A stretch of DNA of 5,074 nucleotides from Methylotenera sp. (lineage in GTDB: Bacteria; Pseudomonadota; Gammaproteobacteria; Burkholderiales; Methylophilaceae). The translations under genes were made by a program, and so were the position numbers. Shown here piece by piece: positions 1 through 5,074 of the stretch (within the stretch, counting starts at the first letter, position 1; each line of letters opens with the position of its first letter). A model generated the notes under the pieces. That model was not told where the DNA came from, searched no databases, and saw only the letters and a list, made by a program, of their open reading frames with translations. The DNA lies in assembly GCA_027310735.1 (NCBI GenBank), contig DAIDAH010000193.1, positions 1-5,074 on the forward strand, given 5' to 3'.

Positions 1-133
1 TGATGTGCGCAACAAAGGCTACACCACAAGCATCACGCTCATTTGAAGGACTATATAAGCCTTGCTTTTCAGGCTGGCCTTGATTTACTTGAACGTGACT
101 TACTAAGTTTGAGTTACTTAATTCTGATGCCAT
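1..133 (-). CDS. gltB: Glutamate synthase (NADPH) large subunit GltB, N-terminal fragment (continues beyond left edge)
   Basis: GltB is the large subunit of glutamate synthase. It releases ammonia from glutamine and uses it to turn 2-oxoglutarate into glutamate in the cytoplasm, together with the GltD flavoprotein. Only 44 codons are in the window. The reading includes NERDACGVAFVAHI at residues 31-44, which matches the start of the class II (Ntn-type) glutamine amidotransferase domain. Cys36 is the expected catalytic nucleophile; in this family it becomes the N-terminal residue after a short propeptide is removed, so residues 1-35 would be the propeptide. The start is well fixed. ATG at 133-131 is the only ATG, GTG or TTG between the conserved motif and an in-frame TGA at 145-143. 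No Shine-Dalgarno sequence is evident before it. The gene follows hemL on the same strand after 137 nt. Identification rests on the motif alone but the pattern is distinctive. A longer open frame on the plus strand over this region is a shadow. Confidence 0.87.
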   Translation of the reverse strand, partial: MASELSNSNLVSHVQVNQGQPEKQGLYSPSNERDACGVAFVAHI

Positions 134-143
134 ATTATCTAAT

Positions 144-192
144 CACAAAACATTTAGCGGAACCTTCAAGTTTACCGCTAAATGTCTATGTG
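144..192 (-). terminator. Inverted repeat between hemL and gltB: weak intrinsic terminator or leader hairpin
   Basis: On the minus strand ACATTTAGCGG (185-175) and CCGCTAAATGT (160-150) form a perfect 11-bp stem with a 14-nt loop. A further CACA (192-189) can pair with TGTG (147-144) across a small internal loop. The stem is followed by TTTT and then GTGATT, so the U tract is short. It lies 86 nt after the hemL stop and could end the thiD-thiE-hemL transcript. It also lies only 16 nt before the gltB ATG, so it could instead act as an attenuator or leader structure, or as a protein-binding dyad on DNA. The repeat is certain; the terminator role is inferred. Confidence 0.5.
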
Positions 193-197
193 TTCAA
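169..197 (-). promoter_or_regulatory. Candidate sigma-70 promoter for gltB
   Basis: On the minus strand TTGAAC (197-192) and TAAACT (174-169) are separated by exactly 17 nt. They match TTGACA and TATAAT at four of six positions each. Transcription would start near 162-164 and leave a leader of about 30 nt before the gltB ATG. The spacer contains most of the left arm of the inverted repeat at 150-185, so a transcript starting here would lack that arm and could not form the hairpin. Both hexamers are imperfect in an AT-rich region, so this is a candidate only. Confidence 0.38.
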
Positions 198-216
198 TAA
201 GATAGAGACTAAAGAT

Positions 217-232
217 AGTGATTATTTTCACA
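217..232. promoter_or_regulatory. CRP/Vfr-like dyad upstream of gltB
   Basis: Read on the minus strand this is TGTGA-AAATAA-TCACT, which matches nine of ten core positions of the CRP-family consensus TGTGA-N6-TCACA. Its centre, at 224.5, is 61-63 bp upstream of the start site predicted from the promoter candidate at 169-197. That is the spacing of class I CRP activation. It lies 38 nt after the hemL stop, in noncoding sequence. Whether this organism has a CRP or Vfr homologue cannot be seen here, and a single short dyad in AT-rich DNA can arise by chance. Confidence 0.35.
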
Positions 233-270
233 AATACCGCCAGATGACCGCAGAAACAATCGTAGAAAAC

Positions 271-1578
271 TTACGCAGCTGCTACCAATCGAAACGCTTT
301 TTTAGCCGCCTCAATCGTCACAGCAATGTCTTCATCTGTATGTGCAGCAGAAACAAAACCTGCTTCAAATGCAGACGGGCCAAGATAAATGCCGCTATCC
401 AGCATACTGTGGAAAAACTTGTTAAACGCTTCTTTATTGGATTGCACCATCTCGTCATAGCTCGTAGGACAAATCGCCGAAAAGTACAAACCAAACATAC
501 CGCCTACGCTCTGCGCACTGAACACTACGCCAGCCTCTTTTGCGGCAGTAACTAAACCATCAACCAGTTTTTTAGTTTGTGCGGCCAGCTTGGCATGAAA
601 ATCTGGCGCCTGAATCAACGCTAGCGTTTTCAAGCCCGCTGTCACAGCCACAGGATTGCCAGACAAAGTACCCGCTTGATACACAGCACCCAACGGCGCC
701 AAGCAACTCATGATATCTTTACGGCCACCAAATGCTCCCACTGGCAAACCGCCGCCAATGACCTTACCTAGCGTGGTCATATCCGGCTTGATGTTATACA
801 GCGCTTGCGCACCGCCTAAAGCCACGCGGAAGCCTGTCATCACTTCATCAAAAATCAGCACCGTGCCATGCTTGGTACAAAGCTCACGCAAGGTTTGCAA
901 AAACTCCATGTGTGGCACGATCAAGTTCATATTACCGACCACAGGCTCAATAATCACACAGGCAATTTCGTCGCCCATGTTTTCAAATAATGTTTTAAGC
1001 TGCTGGGTATTGTTGTACTCGAGCGTCAGCGTATCAGCTGCCACTTCTGCTGGAACGCCTGCGGAGCTTGGCACACCCATTTCATTCGTCTTGCCAAATG
1101 TAAGCAAGCCAGAACCTGCTTTTACCAGTAACGCATCGGAGTGGCCGTGGTAACAGCCCTCAAATTTGACCAACTTATTACGCCCCGTGAACCCGCGTGC
1201 TACACGAATAGCACTCATCGTGGCCTCAGTACCGCTGCTCACCAAACGTACCTGCTCCATACTTGGCACGAGCTTATTGATAAGCTCCGCCATTTCAAGC
1301 TCCAACCCTGTTGGCGCGCCAAATGACAAACTATTTTCGGCGACTTCCTGCACCGCCTTAATCACTGTTGGATGCGCATGCCCAACAATCATCGGCCCCC
1401 AAGAGTTGATGTAGTCAATGTACTCTTTGCCATCCACATCCCACAACTTAGAACCCAAGCCGCGCTTAAAGAACACCGGCGTGCCGCCAACACTACGAAA
1501 GGCACGCACTGGCGAATTCACTCCACCAGGAATAAGTTGTTGTGATTTTTCAAAAAGAGATTGATTAATAGATGTCAT
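271..1578 (-). CDS. hemL: Glutamate-1-semialdehyde 2,1-aminomutase HemL
   Basis: HemL converts glutamate-1-semialdehyde to 5-aminolevulinate, the last step of the C5 route into heme and other tetrapyrroles. It is a cytoplasmic PLP enzyme of the class III aminotransferase fold. The 435-residue protein is full length for the family. It opens with the typical SLFEKSQQLIPGGVNSPVRAF (here within residues 7-27). SSGTEA (114-119) lies in the cofactor phosphate region, and EGCYHGH (140-146) follows. IFDEVMTGFR (242-251) carries the Asp that pairs with the PLP pyridine nitrogen. TTLGKVIGGG (268-277) carries Lys272, the Schiff-base lysine. The ATG at 1578 is supported by AAGG at 1589-1586, seven nucleotides upstream, and by the family-typical N-terminus. 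It stands last in an apparent thiD-thiE-hemL unit, 58 nt after thiE. The frame is intact with no odd substitution in the motifs. HemL resembles other class III aminotransferases, but the N-terminal signature makes this assignment firm. Confidence 0.97.
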   Translation of the reverse strand: MTSINQSLFEKSQQLIPGGVNSPVRAFRSVGGTPVFFKRGLGSKLWDVDGKEYIDYINSWGPMIVGHAHPTVIKAVQEVAENSLSFGAPTGLELEMAELINKLVPSMEQVRLVSSGTEATMSAIRVARGFTGRNKLVKFEGCYHGHSDALLVKAGSGLLTFGKTNEMGVPSSAGVPAEVAADTLTLEYNNTQQLKTLFENMGDEIACVIIEPVVGNMNLIVPHMEFLQTLRELCTKHGTVLIFDEVMTGFRVALGGAQALYNIKPDMTTLGKVIGGGLPVGAFGGRKDIMSCLAPLGAVYQAGTLSGNPVAVTAGLKTLALIQAPDFHAKLAAQTKKLVDGLVTAAKEAGVVFSAQSVGGMFGLYFSAICPTSYDEMVQSNKEAFNKFFHSMLDSGIYLGPSAFEAGFVSAAHTDEDIAVTIEAAKKAFRLVAAA

Positions 1579-1593
1579 GATGGCGCCTTAAGT

Positions 1594-1653
1594 TGATGTC
1601 CTAAAATTATCGTTTTGAAATATGACGTCCTAAAGCTTAAACGTCTTGAAATA
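1594..1653. repeat. Imperfect tandem duplication (about 30 bp x 2) at the end of thiE
   Basis: Two adjacent units, 1594-1622 (29 nt) and 1623-1653 (31 nt), share TGAYGTCCTAAA at their left end and CGTYTTGAAATA at their right end, with a divergent centre and a 2-nt length difference. The second unit covers the last codons and stop of thiE. The first lies wholly in the thiE-hemL gap. This looks like an old local duplication of the thiE 3' end, with the extra copy now noncoding. No target-site or mobile-element signature accompanies it. Confidence 0.65.
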
Positions 1654-2254
1654 ACCGTGAAAATTGTCGAGTAGCGCTTGCAATGTCAGTTGCACTAAAA
1701 ATCGCATTGATCACTGCAATAGCGCTCGCCCCAGCAGCTATGGAACTCACTGCGTTATCCAGCGTAATGCCTCCAATAGCCACCGCAGGTATTTTCAACT
1801 GCTGACTAGCACGTTCAAACAAATCCAAACTGGCCACTGGCGCATGCGGCTTTGTGCTTGACGCAAAACATGCGCCAAAAGCCACATAATCAACACCCGC
1901 TTGCTGAGCGATTTCCGCCAGATCAAATCGGTTATAGCACGATGCGCCCAAGATTTTATTTGGCCCAAGCCTGTCGCGTGCTGCAATTAAATCACCATCA
2001 TCAGCACCCAGATGCACACCGTCCGCATCTAAGGTCAGACACAGCTTAATCGAATCGTTAATGATGAATGGCACCTGATACTGCCTGCACAACGGCAACA
2101 GTATACGTGCCTGCTGCGTTTGCAGCTTGTGACTAGCTGATTTGTTACGGTACTGCAGCACACTCACACCGCCTTGCAATGCCAACTCGACCTTAGCTAA
2201 TAATGTGTCGGTGTCAGACTCATCGGGAGTCACTGCATATACACCTCTGATCAT
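1637..2254 (-). CDS. thiE: Thiamine-phosphate synthase ThiE
   Basis: ThiE condenses hydroxymethylpyrimidine diphosphate with thiazole phosphate to give thiamine phosphate and pyrophosphate, in the cytoplasm. The 205-residue protein is a single TIM-barrel of normal length. QYRNK (34-38) is the pyrimidine-diphosphate site, IIND (64-67) and GVHLGADD (79-86) hold the two likely Mg ligands Asp67 and Asp86, and ASCYN (104-108) aligns with the family's G-x-S strand. FGACFASSTKPHA (126-138) is the pyrophosphate-binding loop, in which prolines seen in many relatives at 128 and 131 are alanines. AIGGIT (159-164) and SAIAVINAIF (177-186) complete the phosphate site. I chose ATG at 2254 because the protein then begins MIRGVYAVTPD as in relatives and GGTGGA precedes it. 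In-frame GTG (2263) and TTG (2266) would add three or four residues. It lies 12 nt after the thiD stop, so the two are almost certainly co-transcribed. Confidence 0.95.
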   Translation of the reverse strand: MIRGVYAVTPDESDTDTLLAKVELALQGGVSVLQYRNKSASHKLQTQQARILLPLCRQYQVPFIINDSIKLCLTLDADGVHLGADDGDLIAARDRLGPNKILGASCYNRFDLAEIAQQAGVDYVAFGACFASSTKPHAPVASLDLFERASQQLKIPAVAIGGITLDNAVSSIAAGASAIAVINAIFSATDIASATRQFSRLFQDV

Positions 2255-2258
2255 ACAA

Positions 2259-2264
2259 TCCACC
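2259..2264 (-). promoter_or_regulatory. Ribosome binding site deciding the thiE start
   Basis: GGTGGA on the minus strand ends four nucleotides before the ATG at 2254. It favours this ATG over the in-frame GTG at 2263 and TTG at 2266, both of which overlap or precede the site. The TTG directly abuts the thiD stop codon and has no Shine-Dalgarno sequence of its own. Confidence 0.55.
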
Positions 2265-2266
2265 AA

Positions 2267-3127
2267 CTAATGTGTTTTAACGCTGCCGTCGCCGCTATTC
2301 ACTACAGCGTCTTCTTCATCGCGCGCCCAAAACATACGATCTGGAATATATTGCCCCATGCCAGGCATAAAGCCATTTTTAAGCGTTTGCCAGGTATATT
2401 CCTGCGCCTCTAGAACGGCTTCCTCCATACTCAAGCCGTGCGCCATACAAGCCGCAATCGCGCTGGTTAAAGTGCAGCCAGAACCGTGATAACTACCGGG
2501 CAACCGCTCCCATTTATAGGCTTTAATCAGTTTATTGTCGCCATATAAAGTATTAGTGACTTCCAGTGTGCGCTCATGCGTACCAGTAATCAGCACGTAC
2601 TCGCTACCCATTGCCAATAAACGCGCGGCACTTTCATCCAGCGAAGTCAGGCCGACCTCTTCATTATCGTCCGCAAAGGCAAATCGGCGCGCCTCCAAAC
2701 TATTTGGCGTAATTAAAGTCGCTTGTGGGAACAGCAACTCAACCATCGCGTCCATCATGTCATCATTGCTTAAATCATCACCACGGCCAGACGCTAGAAT
2801 TGGATCAATCAGCAAAGGGATATCCGGGTAATCTGCCATAATCTCAGCAATCACAGCCACATTCTCAACGGAGCCTAATAAGCCGAGCTTGAATGCAGAA
2901 ACCTGCACATCCTCCAAAATGGCGCGCGCTTGGTCATTCACCCAATCAGAATCCATCGCCAGCACACTATCAACACCACGCGTATCTTGCACGGTAATCG
3001 CAGTTACTACAGAAAGAGGATGGCAACCGATGCTGGCAAAAGTCAGAATATCCGCCTGCAAACCCGCACCTCCACTTGGGTCTGTGCCAGCAAAAGTCAT
3101 TACTGATGGAGGAGCTTGATTGGCCAT
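2267..3127 (-). CDS. thiD: Bifunctional hydroxymethylpyrimidine kinase / phosphomethylpyrimidine kinase ThiD
   Basis: ThiD phosphorylates 4-amino-5-hydroxymethyl-2-methylpyrimidine twice to give the diphosphate used by ThiE. It is a cytoplasmic enzyme of the ribokinase-like fold. The 286-residue protein is a little longer than E. coli ThiD (266), mainly through an acidic C-terminal tail from about residue 268. Visible motifs are AGTDPSGGAGLQAD (13-26), the substrate-binding start; VQDTRGV (46-52); LLIDPILASGRG (105-116); LITPNSLEA (138-146), in the acceptor domain; TGTHE (181-185), where E. coli-type enzymes have a KGGH motif; and GSGCTL (215-220), the anion-hole motif with the catalytic Cys218. 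The TGTHE and GSYHGSGC combination is that of the Pseudomonas and betaproteobacterial subgroup. ATG at 3127 gives the usual short lead before the first motif; its upstream sequence has no clear Shine-Dalgarno. It is the first protein gene after tRNA-Gly (42 nt) and is followed by thiE. Confidence 0.96.
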   Translation of the reverse strand: MANQAPPSVMTFAGTDPSGGAGLQADILTFASIGCHPLSVVTAITVQDTRGVDSVLAMDSDWVNDQARAILEDVQVSAFKLGLLGSVENVAVIAEIMADYPDIPLLIDPILASGRGDDLSNDDMMDAMVELLFPQATLITPNSLEARRFAFADDNEEVGLTSLDESAARLLAMGSEYVLITGTHERTLEVTNTLYGDNKLIKAYKWERLPGSYHGSGCTLTSAIAACMAHGLSMEEAVLEAQEYTWQTLKNGFMPGMGQYIPDRMFWARDEEDAVVNSGDGSVKTH

Positions 3128-3169
3128 GGCTGTTTACCGTTTGAGTTTGATAGTCTAATCATGTCATTG

Positions 3170-3243
3170 TGGAGCGGGCGATGGGAATCGAACCCACGGC
3201 TCTAGCTTGGGAAGCTAGGGTATTACCATTATACGACGCCCGC
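3170..3243 (-). tRNA. glyU: tRNA-Gly, anticodon CCC (reads GGG)
   Basis: The minus strand folds into a complete 74-nt cloverleaf. The acceptor stem pairs GCGGGCG with CGCCCGC. The D arm is GTAT-AATGGTA-ATAC with the conserved GG. The anticodon arm is CTAGC-TTCCCAA-GCTAG, whose seven-base loop places CCC at positions 34-36. The variable loop is AGCC, and the T arm is GTGGG-TTCGATT-CCCAT with one G-T pair. The discriminator is T and CCA is encoded. It closely resembles E. coli glyU tRNA, including the acceptor stem. No stop or hairpin separates it from thiD, so it may be cut from the leader of the thi transcript. Confidence 0.97.
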
Positions 3244-3253
3244 GTAATTGCAT

Positions 3254-3284
3254 ATTTTACTGCATTTTAATTGATGCCTGTTAA
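3254..3284 (-). promoter_or_regulatory. Candidate promoter for tRNA-Gly (and possibly thiD-thiE-hemL)
   Basis: On the minus strand TTAACA (3284-3279) and TAAAAT (3259-3254) each match the sigma-70 consensus at five of six positions, but the spacer is 19 nt, longer than the usual 17. Ten bases separate the -10 hexamer from the first base of the mature tRNA, which would leave a leader of about four nucleotides. The 94-nt spacer 3244-3337 otherwise holds only AT-rich sequence. Confidence 0.35.
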
Positions 3285-3337
3285 CTCCAATGCATTAGCA
3301 GTAATAAAATTGACCAACTATTAAGACATTCTGCTAA

Positions 3338-5074
3338 CTAAAACTCGAGTGGATTCACATCTATCGCCCATCTGACTTTAGCGGCAATTGGCAGACCTCT
3401 TAACTGAGCACATAAATGTTTAAGCAAGCGCTGCAAGGCAGGACGATGACTAGATTGCATCAACACATGCCCACGCTCCATGCCTTTCAAGCGCTCCATT
3501 TGCGGACGTACTGGGTCATACACCAACACATCATTTGTCAGGCTACGCGCCAATTCGAACGCATGTTGCAAAAACTGCTGCACGAGCACAAAGTCATTTG
3601 CTTCAGCGCGCAACAACGCCATAAACACATAGGGCGGGAACTGAACTTGCTCGCGCTCTTCCAACAGCGTGTTGGCATAACTAACGTAATCCTGAACACG
3701 CAGAGCATTAAACAAGGCATGCTCGGGAAACTGCGTTTGAATAATCACCTGGCCGGCTTTATCCGCGCGCCCAGCACGACCAGCCACCTGCATCAATTGT
3801 GCAAACAAGCGTTCACTAGCACGGAAATCAGGGCTATGCAGCGCGCTATCAGTATCAATCACGCCAACCAAGGTCAAGTTTGGGAAATCATGCCCTTTAG
3901 CCAGCATTTGCGTGCCAACCAGAATATCTATCTCTTGGTTATGCACTTTATCCAGAATCTCAACCAGCGCATGTTTACGGCTAATGCTGTCACGATCAAC
4001 CCGTGCAATGCGCGCTGTGGGCAGTAACTGCGCCAGCGTTTGCTCTAGCCGCTGCGTGCCATGCCCCGTTGGATGCAAATCCGCATTGCCACAACTAGGG
4101 CATTGATGAGGGATTCTTTGCTCATGTCCGCAATGATGACAACGCAACTTTTTCTGCCCCAAATGCACCACCATCTTGCTGCTACAACGAGTGCAGGGCG
4201 CAATCCAATGACAAGCAGAACACAGCAACACGGGCGAATAACCGCGCCGATTGATGAACAGCAAGCTTTGCTCTTTGCGCGCCAACCTCAATTTTAAAGC
4301 TGCGACCAACTGTGGCGTCAGGCCTTGCTGCAAATGCACTTTAGTCGTATCGATACATTCAATATTTGGTAGCTGTGCCGCAGTCACTGCGCGCTGACGC
4401 AAACTCAGCAAGCCATATTTATTCGCTTGCTGCTTACTCGCCGTCGCGTTATGCCAACTTTCCAATGCTGGCGTTGCCGAGCCCAGCACCACAGGAATAT
4501 TCAGGCGCTTGGCACGCACCAAAGCCACATCACGCGCGTGGTAGCGCATGCTGTCTTGCTGCTTATAAGAACTATCGTGCTCTTCATCAATAATAATGAG
4601 CTTCAATCGCGGCAAGGGCGTAAAAATAGAAAGCCGCGTACCGATGACAATTTTAGCGATTCCAGACTGTGCCAATTGCCAATTATGTAAGCGCTCGCTC
4701 TCACTCAAGTTGCTGTGCAGGCTGACTAATTGAAAATTAGGCAGGCGACTTCTAAAGCGCGCTTCGAGCTGGGGCGTTAAGTTAATCTCCGGCACCAGCA
4801 CCAGCACTTGGGCATCTGCATGCTGCAAAGCGTGCTGTATTAAGCGAATATAAACTTCAGTTTTTCCGCTGCCGGTAATACCGTGAATCAACCATGCCTT
4901 GAAAGCATTTGACACCTGCACAATCTGCGCTACTGCCTGCGCCTGCTCTTCATTTAATTCCGGCTGTGAGGCCAGCGCTATTTCAGGCACACGTGGCGCT
5001 GCTAACACTTGCTGACTACTCGCCCAACCACTTTCCACTAATTGCTTGATGACTTTGCGCGCACTACTAGAAAG
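3338..5074 (-). CDS. priA: Primosomal protein N' PriA (replication restart helicase), 5' end beyond the right edge
   Basis: PriA is a superfamily 2 DNA helicase with 3'-to-5' polarity. It binds stalled or collapsed forks and loads the replicative helicase with its primosome partners. The window shows 578 residues plus the TAG stop. The frame stays open to the right edge, so about 150 N-terminal residues (the 3'-DNA-binding domain and part of the winged helix) are missing, judged against the 732-residue E. coli protein. The internal GTG at 5038 is not the real start. Numbered from the first visible residue: Walker A GITGSGKT (65-72), Walker B DEEH (163-166), the aromatic-rich loop near SYKQQDSMRYHARD, and SATP (199-202). 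Four CxxC pairs at 285/288, 294/297, 312/315 and 325/328 bind two zinc ions. GTQMLAKGHDFP (387-398) and VAGRAGR (430-436) are the C-terminal helicase motifs. The protein ends RWAIDVNPLEF, as PriA does. All key residues are present. Confidence 0.97.
   Translation of the reverse strand, partial: LSSSARKVIKQLVESGWASSQQVLAAPRVPEIALASQPELNEEQAQAVAQIVQVSNAFKAWLIHGITGSGKTEVYIRLIQHALQHADAQVLVLVPEINLTPQLEARFRSRLPNFQLVSLHSNLSESERLHNWQLAQSGIAKIVIGTRLSIFTPLPRLKLIIIDEEHDSSYKQQDSMRYHARDVALVRAKRLNIPVVLGSATPALESWHNATASKQQANKYGLLSLRQRAVTAAQLPNIECIDTTKVHLQQGLTPQLVAALKLRLARKEQSLLFINRRGYSPVLLCSACHWIAPCTRCSSKMVVHLGQKKLRCHHCGHEQRIPHQCPSCGNADLHPTGHGTQRLEQTLAQLLPTARIARVDRDSISRKHALVEILDKVHNQEIDILVGTQMLAKGHDFPNLTLVGVIDTDSALHSPDFRASERLFAQLMQVAGRAGRADKAGQVIIQTQFPEHALFNALRVQDYVSYANTLLEEREQVQFPPYVFMALLRAEANDFVLVQQFLQHAFELARSLTNDVLVYDPVRPQMERLKGMERGHVLMQSSHRPALQRLLKHLCAQLRGLPIAAKVRWAIDVNPLEF

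Noticed and set aside
226..242. TGGCGG-N5-GTGA resembling a sigma-54 promoter before gltB
   Set aside because: The GG is followed at the right distance by GA rather than the nearly invariant GC, and the -24 element is also imperfect.
43..555. 170-residue open frame on the plus strand with a TTG start
   Set aside because: It overlaps the conserved gltB start and 285 nt of hemL in antisense, has no recognisable motif, and becomes rich in Cys, Arg and Lys where it mirrors hemL codons.
3108..3158. Plus-strand mini-ORF of 10 codons (ATG at 3126) preceded by a perfect-looking GGAGGAG
   Set aside because: The Shine-Dalgarno-like run is the complement of thiD codons 5-7 and the spacing of 11 nt is long. 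No promoter or conservation can be shown.
3128..3169. Possible TPP riboswitch upstream of thiD
   Set aside because: Only 42 nt separate the tRNA from thiD, too short for a THI element, and its conserved CUGAGA and related cores are absent.
3170..3243. tRNA gene as an integration (att) site of a mobile island
   Set aside because: No integrase, no direct repeat of the tRNA 3' end and no foreign-looking genes are present. Both flanks are housekeeping genes.
3295..3337. TTAGCAG / CTGCTAA inverted repeat just after the priA stop
   Set aside because: The stem is only 7 bp, AT-rich, with a 29-nt loop and no following U tract in either direction. It is not a convincing terminator.
3538..3720. Short frames inside priA, thiE and hemL on either strand (for example 3416-4027 and 710-1153 on plus)
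   Set aside because: They are shadows of clearly conserved genes in other frames and show no domain, start signal or independent composition.

Overview
The window is a stretch of bacterial core housekeeping genes, all read from the minus strand. From high to low coordinates it holds priA (5' end outside the window), a glycine tRNA, thiD, thiE, hemL, and the first 44 codons of gltB, which runs off the left edge. The proteins look proteobacterial: ThiD has the GTHE and GSYHGSGC pattern known from beta- and gammaproteobacteria, the GltB N-terminus has the beta-type DACGVAFVAHI motif, and 5-aminolevulinate is made by the C5 route (HemL). Moderate GC and this gene set suggest a betaproteobacterium, perhaps of the Methylophilaceae (Methylotenera/Methylophilus type). 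That placement is inference; no taxonomic marker gene is present.

Region by region: 1-133 is the start of gltB (glutamate synthase large subunit). 134-270 is the hemL-gltB intergenic region, with a near-consensus TGTGA-N6-TCACT dyad, a sigma-70-like promoter candidate and an 11-bp perfect inverted repeat ending 16 nt before the gltB ATG. 271-1578 is hemL. 1579-1636 is a short gap containing an imperfect tandem duplication of about 30 bp that reaches into the end of thiE. 1637-2254 is thiE and 2267-3127 is thiD, 12 nt apart. 3170-3243 is tRNA-Gly(CCC), only 42 nt upstream of thiD with no terminator between them. 3244-3337 is a short AT-rich spacer with a possible tRNA promoter. 3338-5074 is the C-terminal four-fifths or so of PriA.

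Functionally, ThiD supplies hydroxymethylpyrimidine diphosphate and ThiE joins it to the thiazole phosphate to form thiamine phosphate. HemL makes 5-aminolevulinate for heme and other tetrapyrroles. GltB is the nitrogen-assimilating subunit of glutamate synthase. PriA restarts stalled replication forks. thiD-thiE-hemL look like one transcription unit, possibly starting at the tRNA promoter. No mobile element, CRISPR array, phage gene or defence gene is visible, and I see no undescribed system of proteins. The most interesting part is the compact gltB control region.
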